Shown: positions 27,406-36,091, counted from the first letter of the stretch. The stretch: 64,000 nucleotides of DNA from Rickettsiales bacterium Ac37b (GCA_000746585.2 CP009217.2:1492662-1556661), one strand, 5' to 3'. Program-made: numbers and translations. The notes: generated by a model from the sequence alone, not told the origin.

Positions 27406-28448
27406 CTAGGTGTACAATTTCAAGGGTTGATGGAAGAAAAAAAGAGTATATAAGTAAGAGCTAGGGATATAATTAATTTGGAGGAATTGTGGGACAAATA
27501 TTACATGGCTGCGCCACGACTACGCACGCAATTAGAAAAGAATTACAGCGATCGCAAGCTACGATCAAAGAATTAAGTGAACAATATAATATTAACCCTA
27601 AAACTGTGATAAAATGGCGTCAAAGAAAAGAAGAAGGAGTAGAAGATCGCTCTAATGCTCCTAAAAAAGCAACTACTATTTTGAAGCCCGAAGATGAAGC
27701 TTTGATTATTGCTTTTCGTAAGTCTACGCAATTACCTTTGGATGATTGCTTTGATGCACTTATTAAAGAAATACCTTATTTAACTCGTTCAAATCTTTAC
27801 CGATGCCTTAAACGGTACGGTTTATCTTGTTTACCCAAAGAAGATAATATCAAAGAGAAGAAGAAATTTAAGGCTTATGAAATAGGATTTATGCATCTTG
27901 ATATCACAGAAGTAAGAATTGGTGAGGGAAAATTTTACATATTTGTGGCAATATGTAGAGTGAGTAAATTTGCTTATGTTGAGCTGCATAATAATAGCAA
28001 TGGCGATACTACAGTTAATTTTCTTGATAACTTGGTAAGTAGCTGTCCCTTTAAGATACATACCATATTAACTGATAATGGTGTTCAATTTGCTTACAAT
28101 GGTTTAGCCAGGTACAGAGCTCCTAAAGCAAGACATAGATTTGATCTAAAATGTAAAGATTACGGTATCAGGCATCGCACAACAAGGCCTTATAGTCCAA
28201 GTACCAATGGTCAAGTAGAAAGAATGAATAGGACTATAAAAGAAGCTACTACTAAGAAGTATCATTATACTAGTAGAGAAGAGTTAGATAGTCATCTACA
28301 AGCTTTTGTTATGGCTTATAATTATGCTAAAAGGCTTTCTTCTATTGCTAGAAAAACGCCTTTTGAAATGATCTTGACTTGTTACACACAAAATGCTAAT
28401 AATTTTAGAATTAATCCTAACCATCAACTACTGAAACCGTACACCTAG
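27406..28448 (+). mobile_element. IS481-family insertion sequence, copy 2
   Basis: 1043 bp counted with CTAG at both ends; intact GTGTAC...GTACAC inverted ends. It separates the truncated repeat-module gene on its left from the C-terminal part of rarA on its right. The sequence appears identical to copies 1 and 3 through the coding region. Confidence 0.92.
27489..28448 (+). CDS. IS481-family transposase (copy 2)
   Basis: 319 residues, same GTG start and GGAGG as copy 1, with the helix-turn-helix and all three DDE residues intact. The stop codon is the TAG in the right-end CTAG, and the last residue is Thr. As the gene reads out into the rarA remnant, some read-through expression of that fragment is possible. 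Confidence 0.95.
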   Translation: MGQILHGCATTTHAIRKELQRSQATIKELSEQYNINPKTVIKWRQRKEEGVEDRSNAPKKATTILKPEDEALIIAFRKSTQLPLDDCFDALIKEIPYLTRSNLYRCLKRYGLSCLPKEDNIKEKKKFKAYEIGFMHLDITEVRIGEGKFYIFVAICRVSKFAYVELHNNSNGDTTVNFLDNLVSSCPFKIHTILTDNGVQFAYNGLARYRAPKARHRFDLKCKDYGIRHRTTRPYSPSTNGQVERMNRTIKEATTKKYHYTSREELDSHLQAFVMAYNYAKRLSSIARKTPFEMILTCYTQNANNFRINPNHQLLKPYT

Positions 28449-28453
28449 CACGT

Positions 28454-28945
28454 ATGATAGTTGGCGGCGAAAATATATTATATATTGCAAGGAGACTAGT
28501 ACGGTGTGCTGTTGAAGATATAGGAATGTCCGATCCCAATGCCCTTACCCAAACTATAGCTGCAAAAGATGCTTACGATTTTCTAGGATCACCAGAAGGA
28601 GAGCTAGCAATTAGCCAAGCGGTTATTTATCTTGCAACTGCTCCTAAATCAAATGCAAGCTATCTAGCCTATAAAAAGGTTATAAAAGATGCAAAAGAAA
28701 CCGGATCTTTTCCCCCTCCCAAACATATTTTAAATGCTCCAACTTCCATGATGAAAGAACATGATTATGGCAAGGGATATATTTATGACCATGATTTACC
28801 AGAAGGTTTTTCTGGACAAAATTATTTTCCTGATAATATGCAAAAGGCAGTTTATTACTCTCCTATAGAACGTGGTTTTGAACGAGAAATTAAAAAAAGA
28901 ATTGAATACTGGCTGAGTTTATCTAACAAGAATACTACTGATTAA
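28454..28945 (+). pseudogene. rarA: C-terminal part of replication-associated recombination protein A
   Basis: The frame is open from the IS481 end (CTA GCA CGT ATG). It gives ARMIVGGENILYIARRLVR, CAVEDIGMSDPNALTQTIAA, FLGSPEGELAISQAVIYLAT and APKSNASYLAYKKV, which are the conserved C-terminal and tetramerisation regions of RarA/MgsA. The intact protein is about 430 aa; only the last ~163 residues remain, and the AAA+ ATPase half is absent from the window. The DNA left of the IS does not continue the N-terminal half, so a deletion or rearrangement between IS481 copies is more likely than a simple insertion. Confidence 0.85.
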
Positions 28946-28975
28946 ATAGCATTTTTATTATTAGCATATCTTTTA

Positions 28976-29083
28976 TAGTCAAAGCATTTGAACTTCCATA
29001 CATCGTCCCATCAAAGCTCTCCTACTCTTTGTAGGCTTTACTTTATCTGCCCTCGTTCTATTTGAGCCTACTCCTAATTCAAT
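28976..29083. repeat. TATAGTAAA-family repeat, degenerate copy
   Basis: TATAGTCAAAGCATTTGAAC opens it, then CATCAAAGCTCTCCTACTCT, TGTAGGCTTTACTTTATCTG and CCCTCGTTC follow, the same internal order as at 13358-13465. Confidence 0.5.
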
Positions 29084-29210
29084 AATTTATATTGTATTTT
29101 AAATTGCTAATTTCTCTTAAATTTTAAGTATAAATAATATAATAATTAATTGTAATTAAATAATATAAAATATTGAAATATATAAGCTGATTTTCTCAAA
29201 GTGGTCTATA

Positions 29211-30149
29211 CTATAGTAAATTAAGTTGATAAAGACATGATATATGATATATTAAAAAGCTCATAAACCCAAAACAGTAGAAGCAATGGCATATTCCTTA
29301 GATTTACGTAAAAAAGTAATTCACTATGTTAATAAAGGTTATACCAGAGAAGAAGCTGCAAGAATTTTTGGCATAGGTGAAAGAACAATTTATAGATGGT
29401 TATCGAGATCGAAATCCGGGAATTTAGCAGCCACACGAGCAGCTAAGCCATGGAAGAAGCTTGATCCAATCAAATTATTAAACGAGGTGTCTAAAAACAG
29501 CAATTGGCTATTATCTGATTTTGCAAAGGTTTTTAATGTGTCTACAGCTGCTATCTGTTTGGCATTCAAGACTTTGGGGATCACACGAAAAAAAAGACCA
29601 CACTCTATCGTGAACGGGATGAAGCAAAACGGCAATTATTTTTGGCAGCTATCGCAAACTATAAAGCGGAAGATATAGTTTATATTGATGAGAGTGGAAT
29701 TGATAGCTATTTGTACTATTCTTGGGGATACAGTCTCAGAGGAAGTAAAGTTTATGGTGATATCTCAGGTAAAAAACATGATTGAGAAAGCTTTATTGCA
29801 GGTAAGGTTGGGAAGAAAATTATTGCGCCAATGTGTTTCAAGGGCACATGTAATACAGAAGTTTTTAACGAGTGGGTTAGTCAGTGTTTGGTGCCCGAAC
29901 TAAGATTTGGTCAAGTTGTAATACTTGATAATGCAACGTTCCATAAGTCAGCTAGAACTAGGAATTTAATAGAAGATATAGGCTGTAAACTTTTATTCTT
30001 ACCACCTTACTCTCCTGATCTCAACCCAATTGAAAAATATTGGGCTCATTTAAAAGCTAAAATCAAACCTATCATTACTAATTTTAATAACCTTAGCGAT
30101 GCTATTGATTATGGCTTCTCTATGCCATTCTCAACTTAATTGACTATAG
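29211..30149 (+). mobile_element. IS630-family insertion sequence, inactivated
   Basis: Ends CTATAGTAAATTAAGTTGAT and TCTCAACTTAATTGACTATA are inverted repeats of about 20 bp with TA at the edges, as expected for the IS630/Tc1 group. It encloses a single broken transposase gene. The same end sequence is seen in the many short TATAGTAAA-family repeats in this window. Confidence 0.85.
29286..30139 (+). pseudogene. IS630 transposase: slippery A8G frameshift site plus a nonsense codon
   Basis: The first frame (MAYSLDLRKKVIHYVNKGYT, two helix-turn-helix units, ending around GITRKKRPH) changes at AAAAAAAAG (29588-29596). A -1 shift there gives RKKKTTLYRERDEAKRQLFL and then YIDESGID, the first catalytic Asp. 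The shifted frame runs to an in-frame TGA at 29783-29785, after ISGKKHD, and then continues unbroken: IIAPMCFKGTCN, VVILDNATFH (second Asp), PPYSPDLNPIEKYW (Glu). So a programmed frameshift is likely native to the element, while the single TGA (probably from CGA) makes it non-functional unless read through. Confidence 0.85.
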
Positions 30150-30184
30150 TTAAGAATTGGTAAGAAATTTAATAATATAAAAAT

Positions 30185-30240
30185 AAAATCAGACAATTTA
30201 GTAATTACATATTACAAACTGCCTGATTTTTTATTTTTTT
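30185..30240. terminator. Hairpin and T-tract after IS630
   Basis: AAAATCAG (30185-30192) pairs with CTGATTTT (30223-30230), with an inner GTAAT/ATTAC pairing and a run of T to 30240. A possible intrinsic terminator on the + strand. Confidence 0.4.
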
Positions 30241-30264
30241 CGATTAAGTGTTGCTTATATTGAT

Positions 30265-30361
30265 CTATAGTGAATTAATTTGAATTAGGGGTAAGAGTGA
30301 GGAGTCGAAGCCTACTAATAGCTAGGAGAGCATTGATCAACACCCCACCTAATTCAAATTA
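30265..30361. repeat. TATAGTAAA-family repeat copy
   Basis: CTATAGTGAATTAATTTGAA and CCTAATTCAAATTAA are the ends. The body GAGTCGAAGCCTACTAATAG then CTAGGAGAGC is the reverse complement of the internal segment at 13400-13430. Confidence 0.5.
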
Positions 30362-30366
30362 AAAAA

Positions 30367-30978
30367 CTAAGCATCTTTAGCAAGATCCAAACACACATCT
30401 CCAGAAATCCCTGCCACTTGTCCAATGCAGCTATATTGCCACCATTCCCATCCTACATTCTGCCAAGTTTCTGGGATAGTTGGTTCTGGGTTCTCTGTCC
30501 AATGTGATATCCACAATTTATTTTGACTAAAATCATATTTATGCCAATCAATTTTATCATTCCAATCATTATTATTAGTATTAAGGTACACTTTTTGATA
30601 GCCTGCTTGTTTTAAGAGATCTAAAAATTCGTTCAATTTATCTGCTCTTTCAGTAGACGAAACTTCCTCTGAATTAGGAAACACGGATACAGCAAGAACA
30701 TGTATATTTTTATCAAAATTAACCTTTGCAAGTTCAGTGTTAATATTTTGTATTTGCTCCGCTGGAGTAGAAGTTAAAACACGGAAATTATGGTAAGCAG
30801 CTGGTACTATATTATTGGCAGTTACTTCATTCCAATATTCAACAAATTTTGGATCCTGATAAGTGGCACCTTCAGTAGCCCGCATAATCACTGTTTTTAT
30901 TCCATGATCATGAATTTCAGTAGCATTAATTTTATTTTGCCATTTTGATATGTTAATAGCCTTATTTACTTTGGTCAT
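30367..30978 (-). CDS. GH25 (Chalaropsis-type lysozyme) fold protein without the catalytic acids
   Basis: 203 residues covering one GH25 domain and nothing else: INISKWQNKI at the start, KTVIMRATEGATYQDPKF, VPAAYHNFRV, VYLNTNNNDWND, LWISHWTENPEPTIPETW and WEWWQYSCIGQVAGISGDV. In active muramidases the first strand has Asp-Val-Ser (here Asn9), the fourth strand has Asp-x-Glu (here about Ala96-x-Ser98 in VLAVSVF) and the final V-D-L-N has Asp (here Cys in VCLDL). All expected acids are thus changed while the fold signature is kept. No signal peptide. With the phage portal remnant next to it, it probably came from a prophage endolysin; it could now be a cell-wall binding or host-directed protein. 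Alignment was by eye. Confidence 0.75.
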   Translation of the reverse strand: MTKVNKAINISKWQNKINATEIHDHGIKTVIMRATEGATYQDPKFVEYWNEVTANNIVPAAYHNFRVLTSTPAEQIQNINTELAKVNFDKNIHVLAVSVFPNSEEVSSTERADKLNEFLDLLKQAGYQKVYLNTNNNDWNDKIDWHKYDFSQNKLWISHWTENPEPTIPETWQNVGWEWWQYSCIGQVAGISGDVCLDLAKDA

Positions 30979-31171
30979 AATATTTCTCCATAAATAATTA
31001 ACATATAGTTATATAATTAGTTAAATTTTTTATATATACCATAATAATAGTATAAATTTTATATAATAGGAAGCGTTAAATTAACCTTTTATTAGAAATA
31101 AAAGCTTGATTATGTTTAATTTGAAAGGAAATAAGAGCAGACAAGCAAGATATTAAAAATTAGTAAATGTT

Positions 31172-31351
31172 TTAGACTATTTTATTTCCATCTAGTATAG
31201 GAGATAAACCTACTGCAGCTCGTTTTTCATTAATGGTCATAAAATTACAATTTTGTACTCTTGACCAAATATTTTCTCTTTTAGAGGCTAGAGCACTAAT
31301 ATCATCTTTATTATAAGATAATTTCAGACTTTCATCAAACATTGGTACTAG
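31172..31351 (-). pseudogene. C-terminal remnant of an HK97-type phage portal protein
   Basis: On the minus strand the frame leaving the IS481 end reads DISALASKRENIWSRVQN, then CNFMTINEKRAAVGLSPI and a stop. The NEKR-x-x-VGL-x-P signature with a preceding IW-x-R-V helix is characteristic of phage portal C-termini. Everything upstream of about 58 residues is lost at IS481 copy 3. It is the only structural phage gene seen. Confidence 0.65.
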
Positions 31352-32307
31352 GTGTACGGTTTCAGTAGTTGATGGTTAGGATTAATTCTAAAATTATTAG
31401 CATTTTGTGTGTAACAAGTCAAGATCATTTCAAAAGGCGTTTTTCTAGCAATAGAAGAAAGCCTTTTAGCATAATTATAAGCCATAACAAAAGCTTGTAG
31501 ATGACTATCTAACTCTTCTCTACTAGTATAATGATACTTCTTAGTAGTAGCTTCTTTTATAGTCCTATTCATTCTTTCTACTTGACCATTGGTACTTGGA
31601 CTATAAGGCCTTGTTGTGCGATGCCTGATACCGTAATCTTTACATTTTAGATCAAATCTATGTCTTGCTTTAGGAGCTCTGTACCTGGCTAAACCATTGT
31701 AAGCAAATTGAACACCATTATCAGTTAATATGGTATGTATCTTAAAGGGACAGCTACTTACCAAGTTATCAAGAAAATTAACTGTAGTATCGCCATTGCT
31801 ATTATTATGCAGCTCAACATAAGCAAATTTACTCACTCTACATATTGCCACAAATATGTAAAATTTTCCCTCACCAATTCTTACTTCTGTGATATCAAGA
31901 TGCATAAATCCTATTTCATAAGCCTTAAATTTCTTCTTCTCTTTGATATTATCTTCTTTGGGTAAACAAGATAAACCGTACCGTTTAAGGCATCGGTAAA
32001 GATTTGAACGAGTTAAATAAGGTATTTCTTTAATAAGTGCATCAAAGCAATCATCCAAAGGTAATTGCGTAGACTTACGAAAAGCAATAATCAAAGCTTC
32101 ATCTTCGGGCTTCAAAATAGTAGTTGCTTTTTTAGGAGCATTAGAGCGATCTTCTACTCCTTCTTCTTTTCTTTGACGCCATTTTATCACAGTTTTAGGG
32201 TTAATATTATATTGTTCACTTAATTCTTTGATCGTAGCTTGCGATCGCTGTAATTCTTTTCTAATTGCGTGCGTAGTCGTGGCGCAGCCATGTAATATTT
32301 GTCCCAC
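31348..32307 (-). CDS. IS481-family transposase (copy 3)
   Basis: 319 residues, identical to copy 2, GTG start with GGAGG upstream. All DDE residues are present. Stop codon supplied by the terminal CTAG. Confidence 0.95.
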   Translation of the reverse strand: MGQILHGCATTTHAIRKELQRSQATIKELSEQYNINPKTVIKWRQRKEEGVEDRSNAPKKATTILKPEDEALIIAFRKSTQLPLDDCFDALIKEIPYLTRSNLYRCLKRYGLSCLPKEDNIKEKKKFKAYEIGFMHLDITEVRIGEGKFYIFVAICRVSKFAYVELHNNSNGDTTVNFLDNLVSSCPFKIHTILTDNGVQFAYNGLARYRAPKARHRFDLKCKDYGIRHRTTRPYSPSTNGQVERMNRTIKEATTKKYHYTSREELDSHLQAFVMAYNYAKRLSSIARKTPFEMILTCYTQNANNFRINPNHQLLKPYT

Positions 32308-32390
32308 AATTCCTCCAAATTAATTATATCCCTAGCTCTTACTTATATACTCTTTTTTTCTTCCATCAACCCTTGAAATTGTACACCTAG
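31348..32390 (-). mobile_element. IS481-family insertion sequence, copy 3 (reverse)
   Basis: 1043 bp counted with CTAG at both ends. Its right edge (transposase-upstream end) is the CTAG formed with MITE copy C, the second case in this window of IS481 inserted exactly at the edge of that MITE. Its left edge cuts the portal remnant. Confidence 0.92.
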
Positions 32391-32551
32391 CTTCTGTGAA
32401 GTTTTCTAAAAAATATGGTTTTTAGCAAATTTTTGAGCGAAAAAATAGCTTTTATTCGAAGGAATATTAATATATTTCAAGCAATAAAAGCTTTTTTTTG
32501 TAGCCAAAAAGTGCTAAGAAAACAGTTGTTGAGAAACCTTCACAGAACCTA
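32388..32551. mobile_element. 163-bp-type MITE, copy C (reverse)
   Basis: Same element as copies A, B and D in inverted orientation, with one end base changed (TAGCTTCTGTGAAG) and about one extra base in the body, so slightly diverged. It abuts IS481 copy 3. Confidence 0.85.
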
Positions 32552-32583
32552 AGGAAGCTGAAAAAACTATATATCAAATATAT

Positions 32584-33882
32584 TTATTCTTTAACTGTAT
32601 AATTATCATGATTTTGTATCCAGGATCTGTAATTGACTGCTGGACAAAAATAATTTCCTTGCATGTAATCTACATTTAAATCCATTAAGAGCTTTGCTAT
32701 CTCGCCGTTTTCAACAAATTCAGCTACAGATTTGAGTCCAAACCCACGTATCATGTTAAGCAAAGTTTTAACTAATAATAGATTATCAGAATGATCTAAA
32801 ATATCTCGTATAAATGCTCCGTCAATTTTAATTATATCTACAGATAATGCTTTTAATTGGCGGAAGGAAGTATAGCCAGAGCCAAAATCATCTAGAGCAA
32901 CTTGGCATCCTATCTCTTGCAAAGTGGCGATAAAATAGGCTGTTTTACTTAAGTCTTTTTGAGCAGCAGTTTCTGTGATTTCAACAATTACTCTATTTGC
33001 TAAACTTGAATCTTGAAGTAATTTTTTGGTCTTTTTTAACCAGTTTTCATTATGGATACCAAGGGCAGATAAATTAAATGCTAAATGGATATTGGGGCTA
33101 GTTTTTAATTCTTCTACTACCATTTCTAGCACTGCTTCATCTATAAAACTAATAAATCCCATTTCTTCAGCTTGTTCTATAAAAGGGCCTGCAGAAACAA
33201 TGCGTCCTTCATTGTTAATTATTCTTAATAAACTTTCATAATGGGTTACATTACCAGTTTTACTTTCTATAATAGGTTGAAAAGCCAATCTCAGTTTTTG
33301 CTCTAATAAAGCTTTTTTTATGCATGATGTAAGAATTAGGGATCTTTTGAAATGCTCTTTATTATTTATAAATTCTTTATATGAAGTATAATATTTTGAG
33401 TAAGTAAAATTATTATTCGTATTTAATACAGTATATGCTTTATTTAAAGCCTCTATGGCACTACTCGCATCGTGCGGGATAGATATGCCGCTAATATTTG
33501 GAGTAAAATGTAAAGGTTTTAAGTCATTATTATAAGAAAAAAGTTGTATATAGTTATATAAAGCATAAACATACTGACCTATCTCGTCTAAGTTAGTATG
33601 TATAATTATGTAAATGTAGGAATCGTTTACATTGATAATAATATTACTTGGAGATTTAACGCTATTATCATCTTGTTCTTGGTGTAATTGATTTAATTTT
33701 AAAAAAAGATCTTGTTTTAGCATGTGTAGAGCGTTATAAACAAATTCTTTATTATAGAGTGTAATTAGAATAGGCATGTTTTTAATTTCTATGACTAATA
33801 ATGAAGAAAAGTTGTGATTATTTATATCAAATTCAATTACGTTTTGTAATTGTTGTATAAAACTTTTGTGGCATTCCAGCAT
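32584..33882 (-). CDS. EAL-domain protein, probable c-di-GMP phosphodiesterase
   Basis: 432 residues. The C-terminal EAL domain (about 185-425) has the signature as ESL (HYESLLRI), then FNLSALGIHNENW, EITETA, QVALDDFGSGYTSFRQLK, VDIIKIDGAFI and SVAEFVENGE, so the metal ligands and catalytic Glu appear present and cleavage of c-di-GMP is likely. The N-terminal ~170 residues resemble a degenerate GGDEF-like fold without the GGDEF signature. No membrane segment is seen. c-di-GMP breakdown fits with a flagellated organism. MITE copy C ends 32 bases past its stop. Confidence 0.88.
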   Translation of the reverse strand: MLECHKSFIQQLQNVIEFDINNHNFSSLLVIEIKNMPILITLYNKEFVYNALHMLKQDLFLKLNQLHQEQDDNSVKSPSNIIINVNDSYIYIIIHTNLDEIGQYVYALYNYIQLFSYNNDLKPLHFTPNISGISIPHDASSAIEALNKAYTVLNTNNNFTYSKYYTSYKEFINNKEHFKRSLILTSCIKKALLEQKLRLAFQPIIESKTGNVTHYESLLRIINNEGRIVSAGPFIEQAEEMGFISFIDEAVLEMVVEELKTSPNIHLAFNLSALGIHNENWLKKTKKLLQDSSLANRVIVEITETAAQKDLSKTAYFIATLQEIGCQVALDDFGSGYTSFRQLKALSVDIIKIDGAFIRDILDHSDNLLLVKTLLNMIRGFGLKSVAEFVENGEIAKLLMDLNVDYMQGNYFCPAVNYRSWIQNHDNYTVKE

Positions 33883-34083
33883 AGAACTTGCCTTGCTATT
33901 TGAATTATAAAAATTACTCTGTATGTAAGATATAGTATTATTCTAAATAAACTACAACTTTTGATTTGTATTTTATGATTATTAAGTTAATTTTATATTA
34001 AATTTTAATAGTAAAAGTATATTATTAATATATTTTTGTTATTATCAAAGTATATTGACTATAGATATAATATGAGGGGTTTT

Positions 34084-34503
34084 ATGTGGTACAATAATAA
34101 AAAATTGATATTATTTTTTATCGTAATGCTTAGTGCTTGTGCTCCAATATACGGTACTAAATATAATTATATACCTCCTGAATATCCTGAAGGTAGAACT
34201 TGTGTGAGTATGTGTTTAATGCAGAAAGGGCAGTGTTTTAATAATTGTAATAATACAGAACAGATGTGTATAAGTAGTGCTCAAATTGTAGAAATGGCAA
34301 AGATCGCTACGGAGAATAATAAAAATTCTGAGAAATATGGACGTTATGATTATTATCATAATTATAATAGAAATTATGATTATAGATGTGATAGTAATAA
34401 AACTAATTGTGAGAATTTTTGCTATAATGATTATAATTTATGTTACCAAAATTGTGGTGGAATGGTTATTGAAGATAGGTATTGTACAGCTTTTTGTAAA
34501 TAG
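34084..34503 (+). CDS. Cys-rich lipoprotein with two C-x3-C-x6-C-x3-C modules
   Basis: 139 residues from the ATG preceded by GAGGGG; earlier in-frame starts exist, but this one has the best RBS and gives a classic lipoprotein signal (MWYNNKKLILFFIVMLSAC, lipobox LSAC with modified Cys). The mature part has twelve further cysteines, mostly in two modules, CVSMCLMQKGQCFNNC and CENFCYNDYNLCYQNC, which share the spacing C-x3-C-x6-C-x3-C. Between them is a Tyr/Asn-rich linker with an additional Cys. Each module could form a helical hairpin held by two disulfides. Located 36 bases before gltX on the same strand. Function unknown; the DsbD-like protein at 49003 shows a periplasmic thiol system exists. 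Confidence 0.75.
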   Translation: MWYNNKKLILFFIVMLSACAPIYGTKYNYIPPEYPEGRTCVSMCLMQKGQCFNNCNNTEQMCISSAQIVEMAKIATENNKNSEKYGRYDYYHNYNRNYDYRCDSNKTNCENFCYNDYNLCYQNCGGMVIEDRYCTAFCK

Positions 34504-34539
34504 GGATTTGTAATTTAAAATTATTAGAGAAAATATATT

Positions 34540-35880
34540 ATGTCAATTGTTACGCGTTTTGCTCCAAGCCCCACAGGTTTATTACATGTTGGTAATATAC
34601 GTACTGCATTAGTAAATTTTTTATATGCTCGGAAGTTTCATGGCAAGTTTATGCTACGTATAGATGATACTGATTTAGAGCGTTCAAAAAAGGAATATGA
34701 AGAACAATTAAAGATAGACCTGAAATGGCTTGGGCTAGAGTGGGATTTTACTATAAACCAATCTTCCAGACTCAAACGCTATGAACAAGTGAAGGATCTC
34801 TTATTGCAGCAAGGTAAATTATATCCTTGTTATGAAACTAGTTTTGAGCTTGATATGAAAAGGAAAATACAATTAAACGCAGGGTTACCTCCAATTTATG
34901 ATCGTGCTGCTCTTAAATTAACTGAGAAGCAAAAGGAACAGTTACATCAGGAGGGAAAAAAACCGCATTATCGCTTTTTGCTTGATGAAAGCAAGGAGAC
35001 GAGTTGGAATGATTTAGTAAAAGATAAAATTGTTTTTGAAGGAAGGTATGCAAGCGATCCTGTATTGATACGAGAAGATGGAAGTATGACGTATATTTTG
35101 TCTTCGGTAGTTGATGATATAGATTTTGCAATTAGCCATATTATACGTGGTGAAGATCATGTGACGAATACGGCTGTACAAATACAAATTTTTGAAAGTT
35201 TAAATGTTACTCCGCCTAATTTCGCTCATTTAGCTTTAATTAAAGCTAAAGAAGGAGAAATTTCTAAGAGACTAGGTGGATTTGATATTAAAGGATTACG
35301 TGAAGCTGGTATTGAAGCTATGACTATTAATAGTTTCCTTGCAAAATTAGGTACTTCAAAATCTATAGTGGGTCGATCTTTATTACAAGAATTAGTTGAT
35401 GAATTTGATTTAAGTAATTTCACTTTATCTCCAACTAGTTATCAGCAAGAAGATTTGCTTAAATTAAACCACAAATTATTAAGTATATTATCTTTTGAAC
35501 AAATAAGATCACGAGTAGATGAATTAGGTCTTCATGATATTGGTGAAGATTTTTGGTTATTAATACGTGATAATTTAGAAAATTTGAATGATATAAAAGA
35601 ATGGTGGAATATTTGCAAGCAGCCATTGACACCAATTATAGAAGATAAACTGCTAACTGATGTGGCAATTAAGTTATTGCCAAATGAAGATTTAAGTATA
35701 GATAGTTGGTCAAAATGGATGAATATTCTACAAAATGAAACAAACAAAAAAGGAAAAAATTTATTTTTACCAATTAGGCTTGCTTTAACGGCAAAATCAC
35801 AGGGTCCAGAATTAAAGTATTTACTACCTATACTTGGCAAAGACAAAATTATTGCACGTCTTAGTGGTAAAACTGCTTAA
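34540..35880 (+). CDS. gltX: Glutamyl-tRNA synthetase
   Basis: 446 residues, a class I synthetase. The HIGH motif appears as HVGN in FAPSPTGLLHVGNIRTALVN near the N-terminus and the KMSKS motif as ISKR in GEISKRLGGF. The catalytic domain has FMLRIDDTDLERS and HIIRGEDHVTNT. The C-terminal helical anticodon-binding part (about 300-446) is on the short side. Rickettsiales usually carry two GltX paralogues, one of which mischarges tRNA-Gln; which of these this is cannot be decided here. No gatCAB genes are in the window. Confidence 0.95.
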   Translation: MSIVTRFAPSPTGLLHVGNIRTALVNFLYARKFHGKFMLRIDDTDLERSKKEYEEQLKIDLKWLGLEWDFTINQSSRLKRYEQVKDLLLQQGKLYPCYETSFELDMKRKIQLNAGLPPIYDRAALKLTEKQKEQLHQEGKKPHYRFLLDESKETSWNDLVKDKIVFEGRYASDPVLIREDGSMTYILSSVVDDIDFAISHIIRGEDHVTNTAVQIQIFESLNVTPPNFAHLALIKAKEGEISKRLGGFDIKGLREAGIEAMTINSFLAKLGTSKSIVGRSLLQELVDEFDLSNFTLSPTSYQQEDLLKLNHKLLSILSFEQIRSRVDELGLHDIGEDFWLLIRDNLENLNDIKEWWNICKQPLTPIIEDKLLTDVAIKLLPNEDLSIDSWSKWMNILQNETNKKGKNLFLPIRLALTAKSQGPELKYLLPILGKDKIIARLSGKTA

Positions 35881-35989
35881 TTAGTTACAAAAATATTGAA
35901 ATAGTACTGCATTTAAACTATTTTTATATTGAGAGATAAGGTTTTATATTTTATAAAAAATTTGAGCAAGATATTAGTATCTATAGAGT

Positions 35990-36060
35990 TATAGTAAAAA
36001 GTTAGTCGTGAAAATAATATAAGGAACGATGCTATATTTATTCCAACTTAGTTTACTATA
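35990..36060. repeat. TATAGTAAA-family repeat copy
   Basis: TATAGTAAAAAGTTAGTCG and CCAACTTAGTTTACTATA are inverted ends enclosing about 35 bases. It lies in the gltX-fabI gap, ending 31 bases before the fabI start. Confidence 0.55.
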
Positions 36061-36091
36061 AATGTATATTTCTAAATAAAAGGATTATATT

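Noticed and set aside
29286-29678. A separate 130-aa DNA-binding protein
   Set aside because: It is the N-terminal part of the IS630 transposase joined to the rest by a frameshift.
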